Translations under genes and position numbers: made by a program
The notes under the pieces: generated by a model
Database searches by the model: none
Told to the model about the DNA's origin: nothing
The model's input: the letters and a program-made list of their open reading frames with translations, nothing else
Part shown: positions 34,313 through 45,452 of the stretch, in pieces
Numbering within the stretch: position 1 is the stretch's first letter
How the letters are laid out: every line of letters begins with the position of its first letter
From: Paenibacillus sp. DMB20
GTDB taxonomy: Bacteria; Bacillota; Bacilli; Paenibacillales; Paenibacillaceae
Assembly: GCF_000987955.1 (NCBI RefSeq)
Contig: NZ_LAZU01000025.1
Span: 248,001-312,000, forward strand
Reading direction: 5' to 3'
DNA: 64,000 bases

Positions 34313-35289
34313 ATGACATACAGCTTCGGGTCCGGACCGATGGCATCGTCCAGTCTTCGGTTGATCCCGAGATCGCCGTGATCGGCGATCAGGGTCGCGC
34401 CCTTCGCTAGCAGAGCGTTAAAAGCATCGCGGTAAGTCACCCAGGACGGGTCGTGAGGTACCTGGTACAAATCGTCGCCGAACCGTTTACTGAGAAGCTG
34501 GGTATAGATTTCCGTACTGCCTTCATGCAGTGCCGAACGGGCGGCCAGTCTGGAAACGGCGTCATGGGACAAAATAAAGTCGTTGATTTTGACGTGACGG
34601 AAGTTGTGGACATGCTTTTCCATCATGATTTCCACGGTGGTATGTACCTCGGGAGCGAGTCTCTCGATGCTGGATGCGATCAGCAGGGATTTGCCGTCGG
34701 TTAGCGATGGATCGTCAATCCGGCCGTCGCCGAAAATGATCGCCGAACGCGCCCGTTCGATTCCTGCCTTGGTCAGGATCTCTTCCGAAGCGGGATCGCC
34801 GCTGATGAAATGGACTCTTGGATGGTCGATGGGCATTCGCCCCAAGTCATCGATGATGACGACATGGATTAGGCTTTCAGCGGCCAACAGCTCATCCACC
34901 GCCGCCTGCGCTTTTTTGTTCCAATGAATGACGATCATATGGTCCGAGCCGTAATAGTCCATTTTTCCGCTCATTCTCCTTTCTTTGGCGTTTACGAACC
35001 AATCAATGATTTTGCCGATGACCAAGCTGAGCAGTCCGATACCGAAAAGGTACAGAAAGATGGCGAACGTTTTGCCTCCGGTCGTGACGGGATAAAAGTC
35101 ACCGTAACCAACCGTTGTCAATGTCGTCATGACATACCAGAGGGCATTGAAAGGATGTTCGAAGGTATCCGGTTCAAGAAAAAACATGATTCCGGCGGCA
35201 ATGAGAATAAATAGCGCTGAAAACAACATAAGAAAAACGGCCGGTAGCCGGAATAGCCGGTTGGATAACCGCCTGAGCAGAAGATACAT
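34264..35289 (-). CDS. Two-TM potassium channel with cytosolic RCK/TrkA-N domain
   Basis: The product has 341 residues. TM1 is at about 14-35, the pore helix carries the selectivity filter TLTTVGYGDFYP, and TM2 is at about 75-97. A Rossmann-like TrkA-N domain follows (MIVIHWNKKAQAAVDELLA, VHFISGDPASEEILTKAG, RARSAIIFGDG). ATG 35289 is preceded by AAGGCGG at good spacing; a GTG at 35298 would add three residues. This is the MthK/Kch pattern, in which cytosolic ligand binding gates K+ flow. It is the first gene of the minus-strand yjf-like cluster, a combination also seen in other bacteria where DUF350, PspA-like and ATP-grasp genes accompany an ion channel. Confidence 0.88.
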   Translation of the reverse strand: MYLLLRRLSNRLFRLPAVFLMLFSALFILIAAGIMFFLEPDTFEHPFNALWYVMTTLTTVGYGDFYPVTTGGKTFAIFLYLFGIGLLSLVIGKIIDWFVNAKERRMSGKMDYYGSDHMIVIHWNKKAQAAVDELLAAESLIHVVIIDDLGRMPIDHPRVHFISGDPASEEILTKAGIERARSAIIFGDGRIDDPSLTDGKSLLIASSIERLAPEVHTTVEIMMEKHVHNFRHVKINDFILSHDAVSRLAARSALHEGSTEIYTQLLSKRFGDDLYQVPHDPSWVTYRDAFNALLAKGATLIADHGDLGINRRLDDAIGPDPKLYVICDPGTYGNIIKEKGR

Positions 35290-35500
35290 GATTATCACCC
35301 GCCTTGAATATCTCCCTGATTATGGCTCACTTGGCTATTATATACGGGATATACGCGGTTCTGCTATAAAAGATTCAGGATTTTTGGGAAGGGAATGGAG
35401 CATGAAAAAAGGCCTGGGATTCGAAAGCGGTATTCGCCAGGTCAAAGCGCGGTTTCCTGCGTGTTTTTTAGGAATTTTACAGGAGGGAACGACAAAAACA

Positions 35501-35708
35501 GGGGCTGTCCCAGAAGTTTAATGGGGCGGAGAGGACGAAGCGATTCCGGAAAAGCGGCAGCGGTCGCCTTTGTCCCCGAATTTTTTTGCTATAAAACAAT
35601 TATTGGAATTTGGGGGCATCAGCGATTGGAGGAATGATTCGTACTCCCAGCGTCTTAACAACATATTAAGGGGCTGTCCTTGGTCAATGGACCTTTATGG
35701 ACAGCCCC
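35501..35708. repeat. 208-base element bounded by 10-bp inverted repeats (possible MITE-like repeat)
   Basis: GGGGCTGTCC at 35501-35510 is matched by its inverse GGACAGCCCC at 35699-35708. A third copy in direct orientation lies at 35670-35679, so the last 39 bases also form a 10-bp hairpin that may terminate the minus-strand gene at 35716. The interior has no convincing gene. No target-site duplication is visible. Confidence 0.45.
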
Positions 35709-35715
35709 GAATGGT

Positions 35716-36135
35716 CTATCCGTTCAATACGAAAATAAACAAAGCGAGAATGGTTACCAGAACCACGCCGTTCAGAATGGAGCCGACGACGGAGAAGGAA
35801 CGTTTGTTTTTAGGGTTGAAGCTGCCTGCGAGGCCGAGCAGCAAACCGATAAAATTAACCGCCACGATGATCACGAATACGGCCGCAAGGGAAGTCATCG
35901 CTTCAAGGGCTTCCTTCGGCGGCTCGACCGGGCCATTCGGCGTCATGTACGGTTCGATCATCGCCGTGCCCAGGGAAGCCATGATGATATAGCCGAGCAA
36001 GGTGACGATAGCCAGTACGAAGGAAGTTATGCCAAGCCGGGAATGTTTTTTGTCTTCTGGCGGAATAAAGGCAACCTCAGATGGGGCCTCCCGTTTTTTT
36101 GACTCTTTGGATGGTGAAGGGGGGTGTTGCTCCAT
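35716..36135 (-). CDS. Small membrane protein, DUF4190-like
   Basis: The 139-residue product has a charged N-terminus (about 30 residues, Pro/Ser/Lys-rich) and three TM helices: about 35-57 (LGITSFVLAIVTLLGYIIM), 83-105 (AAVFVIIVAVNFIGLLLGLA) and 115-137 (SVVGSILNGVVLVTILALF). The pattern of R-L-G-I-T-S-F-x-L near the first helix and the central G-x-x-x-x-N-P-K-x-K-R-S-F turn is typical of DUF4190 and related small Bacillales proteins. The function is unknown. It has its own hairpin terminator and stands alone. Confidence 0.72.
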   Translation of the reverse strand: MEQHPPSPSKESKKREAPSEVAFIPPEDKKHSRLGITSFVLAIVTLLGYIIMASLGTAMIEPYMTPNGPVEPPKEALEAMTSLAAVFVIIVAVNFIGLLLGLAGSFNPKNKRSFSVVGSILNGVVLVTILALFIFVLNG

Positions 36136-36355
36136 AACAATGATCTCTCCTTTGTGAAGGCTTTTTCGAACACGCGTTAATAGATCGTTTAAGGAATGAT
36201 GACATCTGTATTACTTTTTCATAAAACGGACTTGAAATCAAGTCTTGTCCATCCGGGTCCGGTGGCAAAGGTTAGCCCGATCCGTTAAACTGGGGAATAG
36301 GCAAGCTTCGCGGCGAATAGCGAAACGAAATACCAAAAGGAGTTGATCTAAAGGA

Positions 36356-36745
36356 ATGCAGAGGACGTTTATTGCATGGGGAGCCGTAATCATGGCTCTT
36401 TCGGTGGCCCTCGGCGCGTTTGGCGCCCATATGCTGGAAGACAAAATCAGCGCGCATGAAATGGCCGTTTATGAAACCGGTGTCCACTACCATATGATTC
36501 ATGGGCTTGCGGTTCTTTTGACCGGACTGGCGGCAGGGCTGCTCGGCGAATCCCGGAAGCTGTTTTGGGCGGGGCTTTTATTTATTTTTGGGGTTTTTAT
36601 TTTTTCCGGCAGTTTGTATGTTTTGTCATTGAGCGGAATCAAGTGGCTGGGAGCCATCACTCCGATCGGCGGGGTTTCGTTTATAGCCGGTTGGCTTGCG
36701 CTGGCGGCGGCGGCTTTGTCCGGGAAATCGGGAACAAGAGCATAG
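36356..36745 (+). CDS. ywdK: DUF423 family membrane protein YwdK
   Basis: The 129-residue protein has four TM helices and the DUF423 signature GAFGAHMLEDKISAHEMAVYE near the N-terminus, followed by YHMIHGLAVLL and ITPIGGVSFIAGWLALAAAA. ATG 36356 follows AAAGGAGTTGATCTAAAGGA. The family is widespread and of unknown function. A strong terminator follows the gene. Confidence 0.9.
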   Translation: MQRTFIAWGAVIMALSVALGAFGAHMLEDKISAHEMAVYETGVHYHMIHGLAVLLTGLAAGLLGESRKLFWAGLLFIFGVFIFSGSLYVLSLSGIKWLGAITPIGGVSFIAGWLALAAAALSGKSGTRA

Positions 36746-36755
36746 AGGGAACCGA

Positions 36756-36792
36756 CAAGGGCTGATCTTCTTAAAAGGAAGGTCAGCCCTTG
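36756..36792 (+). terminator. Terminator after ywdK
   Basis: A 15-bp stem with one GU pair, CAAGGGCTGATCTTC/GAAGGTCAGCCCTTG (36756-36770 with 36778-36792), is followed by GTTTAGATT. Confidence 0.8.
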
Positions 36793-36896
36793 GTTTAGAT
36801 TACAGCCTCATAAGTTTTCAGGGAAACAGAACGATCGTTGAATCGAGAAAACCATATGCAAGACCCAGTCTGTCATCGTTCAATGTATTTCGCCCG

Positions 36897-37451
36897 TCAT
36901 CGAGCGCTGAATTCGTCGATTTCATTGATATTAAACGTATAGACTTGCTTTTCATCCACATGGTAGACATTGACCAGTTGATTGCTGTCGTCATAGTTTA
37001 AGATACGGCAGGGCAAGCTTATTTTCTTGCCTTGGCGGTTCGTGGTCAGGCGGACTAACCGGTTATCTTTGGAATAAACTTTAATCCATTCATAAGGGTC
37101 GCTTTCGGAAGATGGTGCGGCGCAGTCGGCTTCGGGCTTTTTTGCGGCTTCCGGCTGCGGAACAGCATCAGGCAAAGACTTTGGGGCGGTTTCTTTTTTG
37201 GCCGGAGAAGGGTCGCCGGCTGCTTTAGGCTTAGAGGCTTTCGAAATAACGGATTGTTTCTTGGCTTGAATCAGGTTGTCGATAATTTCACCGAGTTCCA
37301 TGCCGGATTTTACCCGGAAATCGATCACCTGCTCATTCGAATTCAAGATTTCGAACAATTTTTGCAAAGCCAGTGCGTTGGAAGGGCTCTTTATGAGAAT
37401 ATCCACGTTAAATAAAAAACCGTTATCATCGCGGTCAGTGTTTTTGTTCAT
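36897..37451 (-). CDS. Conserved hypothetical protein with Ala/Pro/Lys-rich linker
   Basis: The product has 184 residues from ATG 37451; a GTG at 37466 is an alternative start. The N-terminal part (residues 10-65) is a compact alpha/beta unit (NGFLFNVDILIKSPSNALAL, QVIDFRVKSGMELGEIIDNL). The middle is a Lys/Ala/Pro-rich linker. The C-terminus (about 125-184) is beta-rich (WIKVYSKDNRLVRLTTNR, VYHVDEKQVYTFNINEIDEF). There is no signal peptide or TM segment. I do not recognise a named family. Codon use resembles that of the neighbours, and the layout suggests a genuine two-domain cytosolic protein. Confidence 0.7.
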   Translation of the reverse strand: MNKNTDRDDNGFLFNVDILIKSPSNALALQKLFEILNSNEQVIDFRVKSGMELGEIIDNLIQAKKQSVISKASKPKAAGDPSPAKKETAPKSLPDAVPQPEAAKKPEADCAAPSSESDPYEWIKVYSKDNRLVRLTTNRQGKKISLPCRILNYDDSNQLVNVYHVDEKQVYTFNINEIDEFSAR

Positions 37452-37634
37452 ACGTTTACGGTTCACCAGCTTTCAAAATGTTTCCTAAAAATACTATATC
37501 ACACCTTTCAAATTTTCATAGTCCTAATGTCGTGATGTTATTCATAAAAATCTTTATTTATCCAGAGTCGTTCGCACCATATGATATGAGACTGAATACA
37601 CATGATCTTAGCTATGTGAGGGGAGGTGGGTTGC

Positions 37635-37937
37635 GTGGTCACTTTGCTTCCGATCGAGATCGAAGGACATACCGTGATGGGCGTAGAAGTCAAGCTCCCT
37701 AAGACAACTCTGCTGGCTGTCTATACGGATAGGGGGTATATTATGTGTGGTGCTCTGGATATAGGACTTCTTAACCAAAAACTTGCCGACCGGCAAATCA
37801 TAGCCGGAAGAGCCGTCGGTGTCCGAACCTTGGAGGATCTCCTTGAGGCGCCGTTGGAATCTGTTACTATAGAAGCAGAAAAATGGGGGATTCATCCGGG
37901 GTTAAAGGGGAAGGAAGCGGTTCTCCGGATGCTATGA
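37635..37937 (+). CDS. yunC: DUF1805 protein YunC
   Basis: The 100-residue product is closely similar to Bacillus YunC: IEIEGHTVMGVEVKLPKTTL, GYIMCGALDIGLLN, IAGRAVGVRTLEDLLEAPLE and KWGIHPGLKGKEAVLRML. GTG 37635 is chosen because GGGGAGGTGGG precedes it and the family begins two residues later. It is a small, probably cytosolic protein of unknown function, located next to but divergent from mtnKA. Confidence 0.92.
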   Translation: MVTLLPIEIEGHTVMGVEVKLPKTTLLAVYTDRGYIMCGALDIGLLNQKLADRQIIAGRAVGVRTLEDLLEAPLESVTIEAEKWGIHPGLKGKEAVLRML

Positions 37938-37946
37938 CGTACAGAA

Positions 37947-37979
37947 AAAAAGGACGATCCTGGCGGACCGTCCTTTTGG
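37947..37979. terminator. Bidirectional terminator between yunC and mtnA
   Basis: AAAAGGACG/CGTCCTTTT, extended inward by TCC/GGA around one mismatch, gives T-runs on both strands. It sits between two convergent stops. Confidence 0.8.
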
Positions 37980-37986
37980 TTTATCA

Positions 37987-39075
37987 TTATTCTTTGCCGG
38001 AAAACAAGGCTTTAAGATTCCTGTCATAAGGCGCTTTTATGACCCCTTTTTCGGTAATGATCGCCGTTACATATTCATTCGGCGTAATGTCGAACGCAGG
38101 GTTGAATACTTTTACGCCGGGAGGCGCCGTTCGTTTGCCGAAGCCTTCCGTAATTTCTTCCGCAGGCCGCTCCTCAATCGGGATGTCCGCACCGGTCGGC
38201 GTATTTAAATCGATTGTGGACAATGGGGAGGCTACATAGAACGGGATGCCGTGGGCCTTGGCCAGCACGGCCACGCCGTAGGTGCCGATTTTGTTGGCAA
38301 CGTCGCCATTTGCGGCGATCCGGTCCGTCCCCACAATGACGGCTTGTACCCAGCCTTTGGACATGACCATCGCCGCCATATTGTCGGCAAGAAGGGTTAC
38401 GTCGATGCCGGCCTGCTGAAGCTCGAAAGCGGTAAGGCGGGCACCCTGGAGCACGGGGCGGGTCTCATCCGCGAATACCTTGAAGGAGATGCCCCTCTCA
38501 TGAGCCAGGTACATCGGGGCTAGGGCCGTTCCGTAACGCGCCGTAGCCAATCCGCCTGCATTGCAGTGGGTAAGGATCCCCATCCCGTCTTGAATCAACG
38601 GGAGCGCGTTCTCCCCGATCCGGCGGCATACCTCTTCGTCTTCGGCACGGATCGCATCGGCTTCCGCAAGCAGCTTACGGTTTAATTCGGTTATGCCGGC
38701 ATTTGAAGGGGCCAGGCTCTCGGCCGCCCGTTTCATTCGGTCAAGCGCCCAGAACAAGTTGACCGCTGTCGGCCGGGAAGTGGCGAGATAAGCGCTGGTC
38801 TGCTTTACGTTTTCAAGCCAGTCGTCCACAGAAGTTCCGGTGAAGCCGAGCGTCCCGAGAACAACGCCGTACGCCGCAGCGATCCCGATGGCCGGCGCTC
38901 CGCGTACCTTCATGCTGTGGATGCCTTCCCATACTTCCTCCGGTGTAAACAGCTTTAAATGAATGATTTCTTCGGGAAGCAGCCGCTGGTCAAGCATCAG
39001 GAGATGATCGCCGCCCCAGGCAAGGGATCGGAGCTCGCTTACGGAAGATAGCGTGTGGATATTGTCATGACTCAT
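37987..39075 (-). CDS. mtnA: S-methyl-5-thioribose-1-phosphate isomerase
   Basis: MtnA converts methylthioribose-1-phosphate to methylthioribulose-1-phosphate in the methionine salvage pathway. The 362-residue sequence has the family motifs [15 protein letters not shown], the catalytic Cys in [19 protein letters not shown], the catalytic Asp in [20 protein letters not shown], and [17 protein letters not shown] near the C-terminus. It overlaps mtnK by four bases (ATGA), so the two are translated together. The length and the active residues are normal. Confidence 0.96.
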   Translation of the reverse strand: MSHDNIHTLSSVSELRSLAWGGDHLLMLDQRLLPEEIIHLKLFTPEEVWEGIHSMKVRGAPAIGIAAAYGVVLGTLGFTGTSVDDWLENVKQTSAYLATSRPTAVNLFWALDRMKRAAESLAPSNAGITELNRKLLAEADAIRAEDEEVCRRIGENALPLIQDGMGILTHCNAGGLATARYGTALAPMYLAHERGISFKVFADETRPVLQGARLTAFELQQAGIDVTLLADNMAAMVMSKGWVQAVIVGTDRIAANGDVANKIGTYGVAVLAKAHGIPFYVASPLSTIDLNTPTGADIPIEERPAEEITEGFGKRTAPPGVKVFNPAFDITPNEYVTAIITEKGVIKAPYDRNLKALFSGKE

Positions 39076-40295
39076 AGGGATACCTCTTTCTCCGGGGTAG
39101 TCTGATAAACAAGCTGCAGCAAATCCTCCGCGCTGTTTACATTGCGGTGATGGCGGACGAGACGTTTTCCGATCGCGAGCGCTTGGCGTTGGGCCGTCTC
39201 GCGAATGCGCTCGTCTTGAATCTGGTCGATATCGGCCACATGGGCCAGGCCCACGATCCTTCGGATCATTTTACAGCCGGCATATCCGACGGCGTCACGC
39301 AGAACCTGTCGCAGATAGTAATCCTGGTAACCTGGGGTTTTGGCCATTTCATCCACCAGATCCTTGTCCCACAGTTCGCGGAACTCGGCCTCGAAGCGGT
39401 TCCAAACCTCGGCGGCCATGTCCAGCAGTCGGGCTTGTCTTGTTGAAAGTTCCTCACCGTTCCCATTCCAGCCCGGTTGTGCCGCATAGTTCAGCAGCAG
39501 ATTGCCGATTACCGCGCCGATATCAAATCCCATGGGTCCGAAATAGGCGAATTCCGGGTCGATGACCTTGGTGGATTCCGGCGTAACAAAGACGCTTCCC
39601 GTATGGAGGTCACCGTGAAGCAGCGCCTGGCCGTGCGTGAGAAACTTCTCCCGGAGAAGGGCTACTTCGAATTGAAGGGGGAGATCGTTCCGGAGCGCTT
39701 CGGCTTCGTCCGCAATACGATCCGGGAAATTGTTGTTTGCCGAATGACGGTACGGATCTTCAAAGATCAGGTCCTCCGTAATTTTGCACAGATCCGGGTT
39801 TACGAAGCGGCCGGCCAGTTCTTTCTTTTCCTGCTGGTTCATACCGAGATCGGAAGTATAGAAGAGCGTTCTGGCGAGAAACCGCCCAATGTGCTCGGCA
39901 AAGCGCGGATAAGACATTCCATCGATTAATCCTTTTCTCATGATGGTGTACTCGCTGAGATCCTCCATGATCGTATAGGCAAGCTCGTCGGAATAAGCAT
40001 AAACCTTCGGAACGAGATCAGGGCACAGTCGATGCTGAATTTCCAAAGCCTGGCGTTCGATGCGGGCACGGTTCAAGGACAGGGGCCAAGACTCGCCGAC
40101 GACTTTTGCATAAGGAACAGCCTGTTTGATGATAATACTTTGAGCAGAGCTTTCGTCGGTTACTTGAAACACGAGATTTAGATTGCCGTCGCCGATCTCC
40201 CGGCAGGACAATCGGGCTTGCTCCGTAAAGTGGCCGGGAATCGTTCTCGCCAAATCGATGGCTTCTTCCTCGGTAAGCGGATGATATGCGGACAT
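39072..40295 (-). CDS. mtnK: 5-methylthioribose kinase
   Basis: MtnK phosphorylates methylthioribose, the substrate of MtnA. The 407-residue protein has the aminoglycoside-phosphotransferase-like fold: [16 protein letters not shown] (nucleotide loop), [19 protein letters not shown], the catalytic [17 protein letters not shown] and metal-binding [23 protein letters not shown] 40295 follows TGGAGGTGACC. It is the first gene of the mtnKA operon, with a candidate promoter at 40360-40388. The usual Bacillus S-box (SAM riboswitch) leader is not visible upstream. Confidence 0.95.
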   Translation of the reverse strand: MSAYHPLTEEEAIDLARTIPGHFTEQARLSCREIGDGNLNLVFQVTDESSAQSIIIKQAVPYAKVVGESWPLSLNRARIERQALEIQHRLCPDLVPKVYAYSDELAYTIMEDLSEYTIMRKGLIDGMSYPRFAEHIGRFLARTLFYTSDLGMNQQEKKELAGRFVNPDLCKITEDLIFEDPYRHSANNNFPDRIADEAEALRNDLPLQFEVALLREKFLTHGQALLHGDLHTGSVFVTPESTKVIDPEFAYFGPMGFDIGAVIGNLLLNYAAQPGWNGNGEELSTRQARLLDMAAEVWNRFEAEFRELWDKDLVDEMAKTPGYQDYYLRQVLRDAVGYAGCKMIRRIVGLAHVADIDQIQDERIRETAQRQALAIGKRLVRHHRNVNSAEDLLQLVYQTTPEKEVSL

Positions 40296-40359
40296 GCTGT
40301 ATGGTCACCTCCATATATAATAGAAAAAAATAAATCCAACCTATTTAGTGGGTATAGTC

Positions 40360-40388
40360 AGTATAACGTGATTCGAACGGATTTTGAA
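40360..40388 (-). promoter_or_regulatory. Candidate sigma-A promoter of mtnKA
   Basis: On the minus strand, TTCAAA (40388-40383) and TATACT (40365-40360) are separated by 17 bases, about 65 bases upstream of mtnK. The short leader leaves no room for an S-box riboswitch downstream of this start. Confidence 0.5.
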
Positions 40389-40708
40389 CCATTTTTTTAG
40401 AGATAAGAAAGCATAGCCTTCAGAGGGTTACCATCCTTATCTCGCAAGAAAAACTTCCCATAAATGCGGTCTGTCTTCAGAGAAAGTACGTCGATAGACG
40501 TTTTTCTTAAAAATGGAGCTGCAGGAACAGCGGCATGATTCGCCATTTGCCCTGTGGGGTAAACTACATGTGACGCCCGTAATCGTCCTGGATCAGACCA
40601 TGCGGCCATTCGCAGAACCGTTTTTCCGTGCTGGAAGACAGCGCGCGGGTTCGGCATGTCCGGCTGCATGCGAGGGTGAATTATATATGGAAAAGGAAGG
40701 GATAGGAA
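40389..40708. other. Intergenic region between mtnK and dps
   Basis: An inverted repeat, GAGATAAG/CTTATCTC (about 40400-40445), and a 21-base sequence also found near 63365 occur here. A 90-codon minus-strand frame ends in this region, but it has no recognised relatives, so I leave it unannotated. Confidence 0.4.
40487..40507 (-). repeat. 21-base dispersed repeat, copy 1
   Basis: Minus-strand bases here begin AGAAAAACGTCTATCGACGT and are identical over 21 bases to 63365-63385 (plus). The core ACGTC-TATC-GACGT is palindromic. Confidence 0.6.
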
Positions 40709-41185
40709 ATGGCTAAAACATCATCCGGCAAATCGGCCAGCAAAACGAAAAACTCCGGCTTGGAGCAAATGCTGAATCAGCAGGTGGCCAACCTGAATGT
40801 TCTTTACGTAAAGCTTCACAATTATCACTGGTACGTCAGCGGAGAACAATTCTTCTCCCTTCACGTTAAATTCGAGGAGCTTTATGATGAAGTGACTTTG
40901 AAGATGGACGAGGTTGCCGAGCGCATGCTTGCTTTAAAAGGACGTCCGGCGGCCACGATGAAGGAATATTTGGAGCTTGCCACCATTCAGGAAGCTGCGG
41001 GCAATGAAGATACCCGCGGCATGGTGCAGCAGCTTGTGGAAGATTTTGCGACCTTGTCGGAGGAACTGCAGGAAGGTATCGAAATGGCCGAAAAAGCCGA
41101 AGATATGCCGACTGCCGATATGCTGACGGGCTTTAAGACGGATTTTGAAAAACATATGTGGATGCTGCGTTCCTTTTTGGGATAG
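40709..41185 (+). CDS. dps: Dps-family DNA-protecting ferritin-like protein
   Basis: The 158-residue four-helix protein has a Lys/Ser-rich N-terminal tail (about 16 residues) suited to DNA contact. The Dps ferroxidase signature is KLHNYHWYVSGEQFFSLHVK followed by FEELYDEV, and the C-terminal helix reads DFEKHMWMLRSFLG. Dps dodecamers store iron and remove hydrogen peroxide. ATG 40709 follows GGAAGGGATAGGAA. A PerR or Fur site is expected for this class, but I do not see a clear one upstream. The suf operon, also iron-linked, follows. Confidence 0.93.
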   Translation: MAKTSSGKSASKTKNSGLEQMLNQQVANLNVLYVKLHNYHWYVSGEQFFSLHVKFEELYDEVTLKMDEVAERMLALKGRPAATMKEYLELATIQEAAGNEDTRGMVQQLVEDFATLSEELQEGIEMAEKAEDMPTADMLTGFKTDFEKHMWMLRSFLG

Positions 41186-41544
41186 CCTGTACGGACCGTG
41201 GTCCTCTTAGCTTGCCGAATGCATAACCATCCGGCGACGATTCGAAGCTTCGACGGTACCGGATGACGCTTTTCGGCAGGCTAATACGGACGGCGAGGTT
41301 GAGGTTTTCGTTCTCAAAACAGGCATCAAATGCGGGCTTGGCCGAAAACAAACGGCCAGGCCTCTTTTTATTAAGGAACATGTTGGATCCGGCCTCCTTT
41401 TTATTCGAAAGAAGCCCGATTTTCGATTGGGGAAAACCGGTCTAGGGCGTGTTTGGCGGAACGTCCTTTTTGACGAATCTGTGATGGATGTCATAGCAGG
41501 CGGCTCGTCCGGTTGAAAAGAGTAATCTTTTATTATAAAATGAC
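41186..41544. other. Intergenic region between dps and the suf promoter
   Basis: I find no gene here. Several short dyads are present around 41240-41280 and 41345-41370, but none has a T-run good enough to call a terminator. Confidence 0.35.
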
Positions 41545-41581
41545 TTGAGAATCACTGAGAATCAATTTAGAATAATTATAA
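41545..41581 (+). promoter_or_regulatory. suf operon promoter with Fur/PerR-like sites
   Basis: TTGAGA (41545-41550) and TAGAAT (41568-41573) have the ideal 17-base spacing. TGAGAATCA is directly repeated at 41546-41554 and 41556-41564, one helical turn apart, overlapping the -35 and spacer. TTAGAATAATTATAA (41567-41581) matches the PerR box TTATAATTATTATAA at 13 of 15 positions and covers the -10. This suggests iron- or peroxide-responsive repression of suf. Confidence 0.6.
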
Positions 41582-41683
41582 TTAAAGAATGGCTAATTAC
41601 TCTACAATTGATGGATGAAACCAGGGCGACTAATCCTGTTATCATATACACCACTATACCATAATCGACGGAGGGAATATCAT

Positions 41684-42466
41684 ATGTCCACGAAGTTTGT
41701 CATTGAAGGTTTGAAAGCAACGATCGAAGGCAAAGAAATCCTGAAAGGGATCAATCTGGAAATGAATGGCGGAGAGATTCATGCCATCATGGGTCCGAAC
41801 GGAACGGGTAAGAGTACGTTGGCTTCGGCTCTTATGGGCCATCCAAAATATGAAGTTACCGAAGGCAGCGCGACCCTGAACGGTGAAGACCTGCTCGAGA
41901 TGGAAGTTGACGAGCGCGCGCTGGCAGGACTGTTCCTGGCCATGCAATACCCCAGCGAAATTGCAGGCGTAACGAATTCCGACTTTCTTCGCAGTGCAAT
42001 CAACGCGCGCCGCGGCGAAGGCAATGAGATTTCCCTCATTAAGTTCATCCGTCAGATGGAAGGCAAAATGAAGGATTTGGAGATGAATCCTGAATTTGCG
42101 CACCGTTACCTGAACGAAGGTTTCTCCGGCGGAGAGAAAAAACGCAACGAGATTCTACAAATGATGATGCTGGAGCCTAAGATCGTCGTTTTGGATGAAA
42201 TCGACTCCGGTCTTGACATCGACGCCCTGAGAATCGTGGCGAACGGTGTCAACGCCATGAAGGCCGAAGACCGCGGCTTCCTGATTATTACCCACTATCA
42301 GCGTCTGCTTAACTATATTACGCCGGATTATGTTCATGTCATGATGCAAGGCCGTATCGTAAAATCCGGAGGACCGGAGTTGGCTGAGCGTCTGGAAGCG
42401 GAAGGTTACGACTGGATTAAGGAAGAGTTGGGCATCACGGACGAAACTGTAGGCCAAGAAGCGTAA
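41684..42466 (+). CDS. sufC: Fe-S cluster assembly ATPase SufC
   Basis: The 260-residue ABC-type ATPase has Walker A GPNGTGKST, the Q-loop AMQYPSEIAGV, the signature FSGGEKKRNEILQMM, Walker B VVLDEIDSGLDIDAL and the H-loop ITHYQRLL. SufC drives the SufBCD scaffold that builds Fe-S clusters. ATG 41684 is used because GGAGGG precedes it and the family starts there; a longer frame upstream has no support. It is the first gene of sufCDSUB, 22 bases before sufD. Confidence 0.96.
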   Translation: MSTKFVIEGLKATIEGKEILKGINLEMNGGEIHAIMGPNGTGKSTLASALMGHPKYEVTEGSATLNGEDLLEMEVDERALAGLFLAMQYPSEIAGVTNSDFLRSAINARRGEGNEISLIKFIRQMEGKMKDLEMNPEFAHRYLNEGFSGGEKKRNEILQMMMLEPKIVVLDEIDSGLDIDALRIVANGVNAMKAEDRGFLIITHYQRLLNYITPDYVHVMMQGRIVKSGGPELAERLEAEGYDWIKEELGITDETVGQEA

Positions 42467-42488
42467 ATAGACGGGAGGAGGAGACGAA

Positions 42489-45430
<2,942 letters not shown>

Positions 45431-45452
45431 AAACGATAGGGAGGTAAGACAA

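Noticed and set aside
40397..40669. Minus-strand frame of 90 codons upstream of mtnK
   Set aside because: It contains the dispersed 21-base repeat and has no recognised homology or ribosome binding site; its short protein-like tail is not enough to call a gene.
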